Below are positions 8,755-17,072 of a DNA stretch of 64,000 nucleotides, piece after piece (the first letter of the stretch is position 1; every line of letters starts with the position of its first letter). The position numbers and the translations under genes are program-made. Under the pieces are notes generated by a model. It made no database searches. It saw nothing but the letters and a program-made list of their open reading frames with translations, and was not told where the DNA came from. This DNA comes from Flammeovirga sp. EKP202 (GTDB lineage: Bacteria; Bacteroidota; Bacteroidia; Cytophagales; Flammeovirgaceae), in assembly GCF_014534745.1 (NCBI RefSeq), contig NZ_JACVVP010000006.1, forward strand, positions 1 to 64,000, read 5' to 3'.

Positions 8755-8789
8755 AAACTATTAGTTTCTTTTTTAAACTAATGTTAGTT
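8755..8789. promoter_or_regulatory. Candidate HxlR operator in the divergent promoter region
   Basis: AACTATTAGTTT (from 8756) and AAACTAATGTTAGTT (8775-8789) form an imperfect inverted repeat around a T-rich spacer, midway between the HxlR gene and the mdaB-like gene. Assigning it to this regulator is inference from position. Confidence 0.45.
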
Positions 8790-8826
8790 CCTTTAAGAAA
8801 CAAATATAACACTAATCGAAAGAAAC

Positions 8827-9420
8827 ATGAAAAAAATATTAATTATTAACGGCCATCAGTATTATCCATTCGCAGAAGGTAAGCTTAATAATGCTTTGAT
8901 TGAGAAGGCTTCTACTTGGTTGGAAGAGGCTGATTATGAAATCAAGTTCACTGCTTCCGAAAAAGAATATGACGTGGAAGAAGAAATGGAAAAATTCCTT
9001 TGGGCAGACGTGGTATTATTACAAACGCCACTAAACTGGATGGGTGTCACTTGGAGTTTCAAAAAATACATGGATGATGTATTAACTGCAGGTATAATGG
9101 GCAAAATGTCACAAGGTGATGGTAGAACAGCCGAAAACCCTAAACAAAACTACGGTTTAGGTGGTTTGCTAAAAGGTAAATATATGATCTCTGTAACTGC
9201 AAATGCCCCTAAAGAAGCTTTCAACAATCCTGAGGAAAAATTCTTTAACGGTATCAGTGAAGATGATTTGATGTTGCCAATGCACCTAAACTTTAAATGG
9301 TTTGGTTTGGAACCTTTGGAAACATTTTTCGCTTATGATGTTATGAAAAACCCAGAAGTGGAAAATGATTTTGTACGTTTTGAAAAACACATTAAAGAAG
9401 AATTAATCCAAAAAGCTTAA
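8827..9420 (+). CDS. MdaB-like NAD(P)H:quinone oxidoreductase
   Basis: The 197-residue protein has a flavodoxin-like fold. KKILIINGHQYYPFAEGKLN opens the strand-loop of the NQO1/MdaB family, followed by WADVVLLQTPLNWMGVTWSFKKYMDDV. LMLPMHLNFKWFGLEPL matches the MdaB C-terminal region. It likely performs two-electron reduction of quinones, avoiding radical formation. The peroxiredoxin gene starts 2 bp after its stop, so the two form an operon divergent from the HxlR regulator. Confidence 0.9.
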   Translation: MKKILIINGHQYYPFAEGKLNNALIEKASTWLEEADYEIKFTASEKEYDVEEEMEKFLWADVVLLQTPLNWMGVTWSFKKYMDDVLTAGIMGKMSQGDGRTAENPKQNYGLGGLLKGKYMISVTANAPKEAFNNPEEKFFNGISEDDLMLPMHLNFKWFGLEPLETFFAYDVMKNPEVENDFVRFEKHIKEELIQKA

Positions 9421-9422
9421 TT

Positions 9423-10070
9423 ATGGAATTACAAGAATCACTAAGTAGACTTAAAGAAAAAATCGAAGGCGGAATGCCTCCCGAATTTGTGGAAATTATG
9501 CATCAATCCACTCGTGACCTTGAAGCATCGGGTATTGGTGAGAAGACCTTAAAAGCTGGAGACAAAGCCCCTTCCTTTTCTTTACCAAATCACAAAGGAG
9601 AGATTGTTTCTAGTGATGAATTATTGAAACAAGGACCTTTGGTAATCACATTCTACAGAGGGGTGTGGTGTCCTTACTGTAATACTGACTTGGCTTTTCT
9701 GAAAAGATACAAGGCTCAGTTTGATGAAATGGGTGTAAGCATGGTTAGTATTTCTCCTCAAACTATTGAAAACAATAAGAAAATTATCGATCAACAAAGA
9801 TTGAATTTTGATCTACTTAGAGATGCTGAAAACAACATCGCTGCACAATTCGGTTTAAGATGGGAAATGGTAGACCCGTTGAAATCATTATACAACGACA
9901 AATTCAATATAAAATTGAATGAGTATAATGGTGATGATTCTTGGACACTGCCTGTCCCTGCAAGGTTTATCATTGACACTGATGGTATCATCAAATATGC
10001 TGAATATTCGGTGGACTACACAAAACGTCCCAACCCTGATGTTTTAGTGTCTGAATTGCAAGCAGTGTAA
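9423..10070 (+). CDS. AhpC/TSA-family peroxiredoxin-like protein
   Basis: The 215-residue protein has a helical N-terminal segment of about 40 residues and then a thioredoxin fold with RGVWCPYC (Cys83, Cys86) as the active site. The CPYC pair marks the AhpC/TSA subgroup with adjacent cysteines rather than a typical 2-Cys peroxiredoxin. It presumably reduces hydroperoxides using thiols. Operon position after the quinone reductase and divergent to the HxlR regulator suggests a role in electrophile or peroxide stress. No signal peptide is present. Confidence 0.9.
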   Translation: MELQESLSRLKEKIEGGMPPEFVEIMHQSTRDLEASGIGEKTLKAGDKAPSFSLPNHKGEIVSSDELLKQGPLVITFYRGVWCPYCNTDLAFLKRYKAQFDEMGVSMVSISPQTIENNKKIIDQQRLNFDLLRDAENNIAAQFGLRWEMVDPLKSLYNDKFNIKLNEYNGDDSWTLPVPARFIIDTDGIIKYAEYSVDYTKRPNPDVLVSELQAV

Positions 10071-10099
10071 AGTTCTCACATTATTAGATAGATATTTTT

Positions 10100-10134
10100 A
10101 CTCCAATTGCCCTATGTGGTAATTGGAGTTTTTT
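10100..10134. terminator. Bidirectional terminator
   Basis: ACTCCAATT (10100-10108) pairs with AATTGGAGT (10121-10129), with T-runs on both sides, between the convergent peroxiredoxin and GNAT genes. Confidence 0.85.
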
Positions 10135-10141
10135 ATATAGA

Positions 10142-10555
10142 TCAATGCTCATTTCCTTCATAAATCCACATTGGTGTCGTATTCCCAGCCTTAGTAAAGC
10201 CCATTTTCTTATAAAAATGAACGGCCTCTCCATCAGAAGTCAACATCTGCATATGGAAGGATTTATACTTCTGATACATTTTCTCCATGATTAATTTCCC
10301 AATTCCTTTTCCCTGATGATCGGGATGCACCAACAAATGAGGATAATAAACGACTAAGTATCCATCTGAAATAGCATTCCCAATACCCACCAATTTTTCT
10401 CCTTCCCAAGCTGAAATTAAAGTATGAGAATTGGTCAATGCCTTGTAAAGGACATCGGGTTTATCTGCTGAACTCCATTTATTGGCTTTATATAATTCGA
10501 TGATTTGTTCTTGAGGAATTTCCGTTGATTCTGATAGAGTGATGTTCATTAGCAT
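10142..10555 (-). CDS. GNAT-family N-acetyltransferase
   Basis: The 137-residue protein has the GNAT acetyl-CoA loop HQGKGIGKLIMEKM (motif A), preceded by the strand HLLVHPDHQ and followed by the C-terminal VHFYKKMGFTKAGN signature. ATG codons at 10555 and 10549 are both possible starts. The substrate is unknown. The gene is monocistronic and shares the bidirectional terminator with the peroxiredoxin operon. Confidence 0.88.
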   Translation of the reverse strand: MLMNITLSESTEIPQEQIIELYKANKWSSADKPDVLYKALTNSHTLISAWEGEKLVGIGNAISDGYLVVYYPHLLVHPDHQGKGIGKLIMEKMYQKYKSFHMQMLTSDGEAVHFYKKMGFTKAGNTTPMWIYEGNEH

Positions 10556-10629
10556 ACGTACCTTTTAGGATTAAAATTATTTGAATTTAAATGTACGAAT
10601 GATTGTGATTAAATTATCATCAGACTGAT

Positions 10630-11589
10630 TTAATCTTCCTCCTCCAAAATTAGTATCTCTCCTTTTACCCAATCAGGCAAATAAAATTTCAAACCTACTT
10701 TCTTTTCAATTTTCACTAATTTATTTCTCAACTCTATAGATCTTAAACCTATTTTATATCTATTTTTATTGATTTGTTTTAATGTTTGAATAGTAGGTGG
10801 ATTGACATAACCAAAAGCAATAGTGGAGGAGTCACGTAACACAGCATTTCTCCAATCTTCCATCAAAGCCATTTCATAAGGTGAAAGTTGTCCATCCCTT
10901 AATGATTCGATTAAATAAGGCTTAAGATCAGTAAATAATGTATCACGTTTTACATAGTTGTATGACATGGAATTGTGATGAGAAATAACAGTGGCCCCCC
11001 AATAGTTATTTCCAATTAATTGTTCACCTGGGTAGCCTTTTGAAATGATAATGTGCTTCAATGTTTTCATCTGCTTTTCACTATGAGGAGCAAACTTTGA
11101 ATCCATAAACTTTTCTTGTGCTTTATCTCCCCATTTCAAAAAACCTTTCAGTGCCATTTTTTGATCTTCTTTGAAAAGATGATGGACTGCTTCTTTAGTA
11201 TTGAGATCTAAATTAGAAATATACTGTTGATGTAATTGTGATGCTTGTTGCCTTAAGTTTTCATACTCACTCTTTGATAAAAGTTCTTTTAATCTATCCT
11301 TTTGAAAACTTTTCAATTCCCATCCCCTACTCAAACATGTTGATATTAACGATATGGATTGTTCTTTTCTTTTTAAGAATAACGATAGATCTGCTGCAAT
11401 TTTCAAGTCTCGCTTAAAAATATAATCATACTGATCAAACAGTTTTACGTATTCATCCAATGCTACATTATACTGCTCGTCAACTATCATTTCTTCAATA
11501 TGAATGATTTGCTGATGATAATTTTGATAATCTGCAGTGTCAGAATAAGGATATAAAGAGAAGATCAATGAAAGAAATAGAGTGCTCAT
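10630..11589 (-). CDS. Secreted protein, DUF6624-like C-terminal region (tentative)
   Basis: The 319-residue protein has an N-terminal hydrophobic segment (STLFLSLIFSLYPYS), probably a signal peptide. The centre is helical. Residues around 185-250 read KGYPGEQLIGNNYWGATVISHHN…LRDGQLSPYEMALMEDW, which resembles DUF6624 (Gly-Pro turn, His-His, then a Leu-rich helix ending in a D-W/R position). This is a by-eye match only. No enzymatic role is known to me. It precedes a GNAT gene on the map but with no operon evidence. Confidence 0.6.
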   Translation of the reverse strand: MSTLFLSLIFSLYPYSDTADYQNYHQQIIHIEEMIVDEQYNVALDEYVKLFDQYDYIFKRDLKIAADLSLFLKRKEQSISLISTCLSRGWELKSFQKDRLKELLSKSEYENLRQQASQLHQQYISNLDLNTKEAVHHLFKEDQKMALKGFLKWGDKAQEKFMDSKFAPHSEKQMKTLKHIIISKGYPGEQLIGNNYWGATVISHHNSMSYNYVKRDTLFTDLKPYLIESLRDGQLSPYEMALMEDWRNAVLRDSSTIAFGYVNPPTIQTLKQINKNRYKIGLRSIELRNKLVKIEKKVGLKFYLPDWVKGEILILEEED

Positions 11590-11646
11590 AAAATAAAGTT
11601 TTGATGCTTAATAGTATGGACACATCATTTTGTAAAAATGAAAAAA

Positions 11647-12192
11647 CTAAATCACTATTCCATCACTTTTCAGTAAACTAAATACTTCAAGATTCGCAAA
11701 TTGCCCATCAATCATAACAATGCTTTCTCTTTCTAAACCTTCGTATTTAAATCCAATTTTCTGAGGGATTCTTTTACTTGGATAATTTTCCTCAGCACAT
11801 TTGATCACAATTCTGTTCATCTTCCATTCCTCAAAAGCCATTTTACACATCTGCCTCACGGCATCCGTCATAATCCCTCTTCCTTGGTGATCTTGAGAAA
11901 TCCAATACCCTATTTCTGTTGATTTATTGACCTTGCTGATGTCTTTAAAACTGATCAATCCAATCAACTCACATCCTAATAGAATGGAGTAAACTTTAGT
12001 AGTATTTTTTTCAGCTTCTTCAATCATTGAAGCCACAAACTTACGTGTATCTTCAATCTTATGAGTATACTGTACAAAAGGGAGCCATTTTCCAATATAA
12101 TCCCTTTGTTGATCCAGAATTGTAAAAATAGATGTTGAATCCCCCATCTCTAAAGGTTTCAATTCTATCTGTGGGTTAACTTTAATATTCAT
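11647..12192 (-). CDS. RimJ/RimL-type GNAT acetyltransferase
   Basis: The 181-residue product has the RimJ/RimL layout: N-terminal LKPLEMGDSTSIF, the central TEIGYWISQDHQGRGIMTDAVRQM acetyl-CoA loop, and the C-terminal NYPSKRIPQKIGFKYEG helix. RimL-type enzymes acetylate ribosomal-protein N termini or other amines; the exact target is not predictable. No neighbours suggest a pathway. Confidence 0.88.
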   Translation of the reverse strand: MNIKVNPQIELKPLEMGDSTSIFTILDQQRDYIGKWLPFVQYTHKIEDTRKFVASMIEEAEKNTTKVYSILLGCELIGLISFKDISKVNKSTEIGYWISQDHQGRGIMTDAVRQMCKMAFEEWKMNRIVIKCAEENYPSKRIPQKIGFKYEGLERESIVMIDGQFANLEVFSLLKSDGIVI

Positions 12193-12391
12193 TTATGGTA
12201 GTATTTCGATGTGGTACTTAGGTTTCAAGTATGCTATATCTCGTCTTAAGATAGACAATATCCCATTGAGCCTTACTATACAAACCTCATTTTTAAAATA
12301 ATAATTGCGAATTTGTAACTAAACACTAAATTTGTTTATGTACTAGGTCAATAATTGTTTATCAAACTCTCCTTAATATTTTTTAGATAAG

Positions 12392-12399
12392 TAATTTTG
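12392..12399 (+). promoter_or_regulatory. Candidate promoter motif of the rsb operon
   Basis: TAATTTTG matches TAnnTTTG and lies about 74 bp before the first rsb gene. No TTTG at a suitable -33 distance is seen, so this is a weak call. Confidence 0.35.
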
Positions 12400-12472
12400 A
12401 CATAGCACAAATAGTACAATTTTTCTACTATTCAATCTTTTGATAATTATTCTTTAATATATATACCGACCA

Positions 12473-13360
12473 ATGGAAGTGATATCTAGAAATGCTACCC
12501 AACTTTGTGATCTATACGAAATCACCAAAGAAGACATAGAAGCTGTACGTGAATTTAAGCCTGTAGCCATTGATAAAATTCCAGAAATGGTAGACTCATG
12601 GTATAAATGGCTAAAAACCACAGCTGAATTTCAAGAGTATTTTGCTGATCCATTAACATTGCATCGAGTTCAGAAACTTCAGTTGAGCTTTTGGGAAGAA
12701 TTCTTTGATGCAAACATCAATGATCAATATGTCTCAAGCCGAAAAAGCGTTGGAGAAGTGCATGCTCGAATTGGATTATCACAAGAAATCTATTTAGCGG
12801 GGGTAGATCATTTTCTAAGTTTATTCATAGAAATTCTTTTGGCTCAAGATTGGGACAATGCCAAAATCAATAAAGTCAGAAGAGCTTTAAATAAAATAGC
12901 TCACATGGACATGACTATTATTGTACAAAGTTATGAGCATGTGGTCAATCAAAAAATTACGGCCCAAAGTAAAACGTTAATGGCCATGTCAACTCCTGTC
13001 ACACAACTTTGGGATGGACTATTACTATTACCTGTAGTAGGACTTATTGACTCAAGAAGGGCACAAGACATCATGGACAATACTTTAAATCATATTTCAC
13101 AACATCATGCACAAAGCTTTATTTTAGATATTTCTGGTGTGGCTGTCGTAGATACTGCAGTAGCAAATCACCTGATCAAAATTACAAAAGCTACCAAACT
13201 CATGGGATGTGAATGTATTATCTCTGGGCTATCGCCGGCAGTTGCTCAAACCATTGTTGAACTTGGAATTGATGTAGGAACCATTAGAACGACAGCCAAT
13301 TTAAAAGCAGCGATAGGAATTGCTTTTCAAAAATTGAATATGAAAATTGTTAAACAATAG
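12473..13360 (+). CDS. rsbR: RsbR-like stressosome protein with N-terminal globin-type sensor
   Basis: The 295-residue product has two parts. Residues 1-160 look like a globin-coupled sensor: EYFADPLTLHRVQKLQLSFW, then SSRKSVGEVHARIGLSQEIY with His97 as probable proximal haem ligand. Residues 170-295 are a STAS domain with the RsbR pattern LPVVGLIDSRRAQ and LDISGVAVVDTAVANHL. Thr228 matches B. subtilis RsbR T205, and Ser194 lies near the T171 site. It probably senses O2, NO or CO through haem and forms the stressosome scaffold with the next gene product. First gene of a six-gene operon. Confidence 0.9.
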   Translation: MEVISRNATQLCDLYEITKEDIEAVREFKPVAIDKIPEMVDSWYKWLKTTAEFQEYFADPLTLHRVQKLQLSFWEEFFDANINDQYVSSRKSVGEVHARIGLSQEIYLAGVDHFLSLFIEILLAQDWDNAKINKVRRALNKIAHMDMTIIVQSYEHVVNQKITAQSKTLMAMSTPVTQLWDGLLLLPVVGLIDSRRAQDIMDNTLNHISQHHAQSFILDISGVAVVDTAVANHLIKITKATKLMGCECIISGLSPAVAQTIVELGIDVGTIRTTANLKAAIGIAFQKLNMKIVKQ

Positions 13361-13365
13361 CTTCC

Positions 13366-13737
13366 ATGAGTAATTGGGTAAAATCTGGAATTCCAATTCA
13401 ATTACATAGTCAATGTGTAATTGCATCGTTCCAATTGGACCTCCAAAAGGACTTATTAAAATTATTTCAGCAAGAATTACTAGATGAGATTGTAAAGCAC
13501 AATCACATCAAAGGTATAATATTCGATTTATCTGGATTGGATATTATTGACTTGATGGATTTTGAGCATCTGCGTTCTATCATTAGTATGATTAAATTAA
13601 CGGGGTACGATACTGTAATCTCAGGTTTGAGGCCTACCGTCGTTTCCTCCTTGATCATGATGGATGCAAATATTGACAATCTCTTATCTTCCATCAGTTT
13701 AGATGAGGCAGTGGTTATTTTAGATACTAAAAAATGA
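13366..13737 (+). CDS. rsbS: RsbS-like STAS protein lacking the usual phospho-serine
   Basis: The 123-residue single-domain STAS protein aligns with B. subtilis RsbS: GIIFDLSGLDIIDLMDFEHL against the family pattern IDLTSVDMIDSFIAKVL, then SMIKLTGYDTVISGLRPTV. The conserved RsbS serine (Ser59 in B. subtilis, after the Asp of IDS) is Leu63 here. In Bacillus, phosphorylation of this Ser releases RsbT, so this protein may act as a fixed scaffold or use another site. It starts 5 bp after rsbR and its stop overlaps the rsbT start (ATGA). Confidence 0.87.
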   Translation: MSNWVKSGIPIQLHSQCVIASFQLDLQKDLLKLFQQELLDEIVKHNHIKGIIFDLSGLDIIDLMDFEHLRSIISMIKLTGYDTVISGLRPTVVSSLIMMDANIDNLLSSISLDEAVVILDTKK

Positions 13738-14123
13738 CAATTAGTATTAGATCAGAAGACGACGTTCATTATGCACGTCATGAAGGAATTGAGTATGCCA
13801 ATAGTATTGGAATGGAAACGCTTGACAGCACCAAAGTTTCTATTATTATCTCTGAACTTGCACACAATATTATTAAATATGCCAAGAAGGGATTTATACG
13901 TTTTTCTAAAGTAACCAATGAAATTAATACTGGAATTTTAATTGAAGCAATAGATAATGGTCCGGCAATTCACGATATTGAAAAGGCACTGAAAGATAAT
14001 TACTCAACAGGTGGTTCATTAGGTTTAGGTCTACCTGGAATCAAACGAATTTCTGACGACCTGATTATTCATTCATCAAAAGAAAAAGGAACACATATCA
14101 AAGTAACATATTGGAAAAAATAA
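13734..14123 (+). CDS. rsbT: RsbT-like serine/threonine kinase (GHKL ATPase)
   Basis: The 129-residue GHKL kinase has an N box at residues 40-50 (SELAHNIIKYA), a G1 box at 74-78 (DNGPA) and a G2 region STGGSLGLGLPGIKR (91-105), all closely matching RsbT. In known stressosomes RsbT phosphorylates RsbR and RsbS, then leaves to activate the RsbU phosphatase. The start overlaps the rsbS stop, indicating translational coupling. All ATP-binding elements look intact. Confidence 0.93.
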   Translation: MTISIRSEDDVHYARHEGIEYANSIGMETLDSTKVSIIISELAHNIIKYAKKGFIRFSKVTNEINTGILIEAIDNGPAIHDIEKALKDNYSTGGSLGLGLPGIKRISDDLIIHSSKEKGTHIKVTYWKK

Positions 14124-14695
14124 ATATTGATATTGGAGGTTATACAAGGCCATTTGTTGGTGAGCATAAAAATGGGGATGCTATTTTTATTCATCAAAAA
14201 GAAGACTTCTGTTTTTTTGCAATAGTAGACGGAATTGGTCATGGTCAGCCTGCGTTTGAAATTTCATCAAAAATAAAGGAATTTCTCTCTCGAAATATCA
14301 GTATCAATATTTCCAAAGTGATACAAGATACTCATCAATATATGTTAGGTTGTGAGGGTGCCGCATTAGGAATAGGCGTCATTGATCATAATAACTTTTA
14401 CTTTGGCAGTTTGGGTAATATTTCCTGCAAAGTCATTAATAAGGAAAATATTGATCTACTTTCAACGGATGGATTACTGGGTGTACGTGGACGAACGGTT
14501 AAAGTAAGCCACAAACCTCTTGAAGATAACGATCTTATACTAATCCATAGTGATGGACTTGATTCCTCTTTCACTAACAGTAAGTTCAAAAATTATCATT
14601 TGTTTTCAAGTGAAATTTTAGCTAAAAAAATCATTAAACAATGGGGTTCAATGTTTGATGATGCCTCTCTTATCGCAGTTAAAATTAAGAAATGA
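14111..14695 (+). CDS. rsbX: RsbX-like PPM phosphatase
   Basis: The 194-residue product is a PP2C/SpoIIE-type phosphatase: GDAIF (22-26) and VDGIGHGQPA (39-48) carry metal-binding Asp residues, with HSDGLDSSF near the C-terminal third and DDASLIAVK at the end. In Bacillus, RsbX resets the stressosome by dephosphorylating RsbR and RsbS. The only in-frame start near the observed overlap with rsbT is TTG at 14111; the next ATG is far inside the domain. The coding end overlaps the start of the next gene by 4 bp. Confidence 0.87.
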   Translation: MEKINIDIGGYTRPFVGEHKNGDAIFIHQKEDFCFFAIVDGIGHGQPAFEISSKIKEFLSRNISINISKVIQDTHQYMLGCEGAALGIGVIDHNNFYFGSLGNISCKVINKENIDLLSTDGLLGVRGRTVKVSHKPLEDNDLILIHSDGLDSSFTNSKFKNYHLFSSEILAKKIIKQWGSMFDDASLIAVKIKK

Positions 14696-16326
14696 TGCAT
14701 CAAGAATTTAGCAGACAGCAAATTACCAATGAGCATGATGTTGTCAACTTAAGAAAAAAAATATATCAAGCTTTCTTAATTTGTTTTGACGACAACAGTT
14801 TCTCTGTAAAAGTCACTACTATGCTATCGTCATTACTGAAAAAAATCATTATTGATCATCAGCAAATATATTTAGAGACTGAGGTACTTTTATCAGGTGA
14901 TTTTGTGAAATCAGTAAAGATTAGGGTATTCGATCCTTTTTATGCGATTGCCAAAGAAATCCCGGACATTTACTTGCATCATGTAGAATTAGCCATCAAA
15001 GATGATCTTTTGGAAATAGTAATTGATAAAATGTTTCCTGTTGACAGACTAGAAGATGCAGTGGTTACTTTTAATGAAAGATCTAGGGATGAGTTATTAT
15101 CTGAATTGCGATCAAAAAATAAAGATTTACTAGAATCTTACGAAAATCTAAAAAAAGCCAAAGACAATAGTGCAAGAATGGAGAGTGAACTTGCTGTAGG
15201 TAGAAATATTCAGATGAGTATGCTTCCCACAGATTTCCCTTCAAATGACAATGTTGATTTGCACGCAAAACTTGTTCCGGCTCGTGAAGTTGGGGGTGAT
15301 TTTTATGACTTTCAAATTATAGAAGATAATTACCTTTATTTTGTTGTTGGAGATGTTTCAGGTAAAGGGGTTCCTGCTGCCTTATTAATGGCAATGACGA
15401 AGTCTTTATTAAGAAGTGTTGCCATCACCGAACGTTCTACCAGTCAAATCATCACTCATGTAAATACCGAAATCGCAAAGGAGAATAAAAACAATATGTT
15501 TGTGACTATTTTCCTGGGGTTATTGAATATCAAAACGGGTGAATTTACGTACACCAATGCAGGACATAACCCCTCTTATATACTTTCAGAAAATAATGAA
15601 GCCGTAAAACTGACCGAAAGACATGGACCAGTGGTAGGTGCTTTAGAAGGCTTTGAATACAACGAAAGTACGCTACAGTTAACCTCTGGACAACTGATTT
15701 TTGCCTATACAGATGGTGTAACAGAAGCTCAGAATATTCAACGAGAACTGTACTCTGATGAAAAATTGCTTGGATTATTAGAATCAATTAAGGGGCAGTC
15801 CTTAATGTCCATCGTTGACACTGTCATTCAAGATGTAGAATTACATGAAAAAGGGTCAGAACAAGCAGATGACATCACTGTACTCAGTGTTAAGTACTCA
15901 AAGAAAAGTGACCCTGACTTCTTTTTACAGTTTAAAGCTCAACTCGAAGACAAAGAAGAATTGACATCTCAATTACAATCCTTTTTTATAGACAATAAAT
16001 ATAATGTAACCGTTATACAAAAAGTTCAAATAATAATGGATGAATTGATCAGTAATATTATAAATTATGCTACTGCAGAAGAAAAAAATACCGATATTCA
16101 GTTATATATTTTCTTATTGGAAAATAAAAGTGGAATAAAAATACAATTACTTGACAATGGTATTCCTTTCAATCCTTTAGAAAAAGAAGCTCCTGATATT
16201 AGCTTACCTGTTGAAAGTAGGCCGATTGGAGGTTTGGGAATACATATTGTAAAGAGTTTGGTCAGTACTATTACTTACGCAAGGACCGATAGTCAAAATA
16301 AAATTATGTTATTAATAAAGGTATAA
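14692..16326 (+). CDS. RsbU-type PP2C phosphatase fused to an RsbW-type GHKL kinase
   Basis: The 544-residue product has: residues 1-125, an alpha/beta region I cannot assign (not the RsbT-binding helical bundle of RsbU); about 130-170, a coiled-coil; about 170-395, a SpoIIE/PP2C phosphatase (LAVGRNIQMSMLP, REVGGDFYDF, GDVSGKGVPAA, TNAGHNPSY, YTDGVTEA, ADDITVLSV); and about 410-544, a GHKL ATPase (MDELISNIINYA, LDNGIPFNP, GGLGIHIVKSL). It thus joins the phosphatase and kinase that normally act on one RsbV protein, which is encoded directly downstream. Confidence 0.9.
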   Translation: MMHQEFSRQQITNEHDVVNLRKKIYQAFLICFDDNSFSVKVTTMLSSLLKKIIIDHQQIYLETEVLLSGDFVKSVKIRVFDPFYAIAKEIPDIYLHHVELAIKDDLLEIVIDKMFPVDRLEDAVVTFNERSRDELLSELRSKNKDLLESYENLKKAKDNSARMESELAVGRNIQMSMLPTDFPSNDNVDLHAKLVPAREVGGDFYDFQIIEDNYLYFVVGDVSGKGVPAALLMAMTKSLLRSVAITERSTSQIITHVNTEIAKENKNNMFVTIFLGLLNIKTGEFTYTNAGHNPSYILSENNEAVKLTERHGPVVGALEGFEYNESTLQLTSGQLIFAYTDGVTEAQNIQRELYSDEKLLGLLESIKGQSLMSIVDTVIQDVELHEKGSEQADDITVLSVKYSKKSDPDFFLQFKAQLEDKEELTSQLQSFFIDNKYNVTVIQKVQIIMDELISNIINYATAEEKNTDIQLYIFLLENKSGIKIQLLDNGIPFNPLEKEAPDISLPVESRPIGGLGIHIVKSLVSTITYARTDSQNKIMLLIKV

Positions 16327-16329
16327 CAC

Positions 16330-16662
16330 ATGGAAATAGAAGTAACAAATGTAAAAGACATCTTTGTAGTACATGTCAATGGATTCATGGATGCAAGTAC
16401 TTCACCCATTGTAGAAAAAGAAGTGTTAAAGCTAATTGATGAGGGAAAAACAAAACTTTTGCTCAACTTAAAAGATGTTTCTTACATGAGTAGCTCAGGA
16501 CTAAGAGTTTTTCTTGCCGCCTCTAAAAGTATAAAAGGTGTTCAAGGTAAATTTATAGTTTGCGAAGCGAATGATGTTGTTCAGGAAATTCTTAAGATTT
16601 CTGGTTTTGATCTAATTATAGAGGTACAAGACAAATATGAAGAGGCCATTTTAAGTTTCTAA
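16330..16662 (+). CDS. rsbV: RsbV-like anti-anti-sigma factor (STAS)
   Basis: The 110-residue STAS protein has VNGFMDASTSPIVEKE and the phospho-site motif DVSYMSSSGLRVFLAA. Ser56, directly before Gly, aligns with the phospho-serine of SpoIIAA/RsbV, and Ser55 is the neighbour. It is the likely substrate of the phosphatase-kinase fusion encoded 3 bp upstream. No sigma factor or separate anti-sigma gene is present here, so the final output is unknown. Last gene before the terminator at 16711. Confidence 0.92.
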   Translation: MEIEVTNVKDIFVVHVNGFMDASTSPIVEKEVLKLIDEGKTKLLLNLKDVSYMSSSGLRVFLAASKSIKGVQGKFIVCEANDVVQEILKISGFDLIIEVQDKYEEAILSF

Positions 16663-16710
16663 TCTGAAGCACTCATCCCCTTCAATTCATTTTTGAGAGA
16701 CAAAAAATAA

Positions 16711-16741
16711 AGCTCCCCGATTTTTCGGAGAGCTCTCTTTT
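16711..16741 (+). terminator. Intrinsic terminator of the rsb operon
   Basis: AGCTCCCCGA (16711-16720) pairs with TCGGAGAGCT (16725-16734) with one mismatch, followed by CTCTTTTT. Confidence 0.8.
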
Positions 16742-16757
16742 TACAATTAGGTTTTCA

Positions 16758-16973
16758 TTACCTCTCACTGAGGTAAAGACGAAGGGGCTTAATTTTAACT
16801 TCTTCGAAGCCCGTAGTTTGAGAAAAAGTCAAGGGTACTTGAATCTTTTCTTTCATAGTGTCATTTAAAACAACTGACTTTTTTTCGCTTTTATACGTTA
16901 AGCCTCCAGCGATAAAAACTGACGCTACAAGAAATAACGCCATGCAGCAAATAATTAAAACGCTTTTAATCAT
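16758..16973 (-). CDS. Small single-span membrane protein
   Basis: The 71-residue product has one hydrophobic segment (VLIICCMALFLVASVFIAGGL, residues 5-25) and a short polar tail with KKSVVLNDTM. It resembles in layout the next small protein (17073-17255), which has KDSLVVNGIM after its own membrane segment, so the two may be distant duplicates. No function can be named. The coding call rests on the clear membrane segment and the similar neighbour. Confidence 0.5.
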   Translation of the reverse strand: MIKSVLIICCMALFLVASVFIAGGLTYKSEKKSVVLNDTMKEKIQVPLTFSQTTGFEEVKIKPLRLYLSER

Positions 16974-17072
16974 AAAAAGTATTTAGGTTGGTCTACTACC
17001 AATATGCATAAAATACAATTTCAATAAAAGAATTCTAATTGATTATGCAATCATTACTTCTATAAGTGCAAT

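Noticed and set aside
12473-16662. A sigma factor partner for the stressosome genes
   Set aside because: No sigma-70-type or anti-sigma gene is present in the flanking 3 kb; RsbU-W and RsbV are the last genes.
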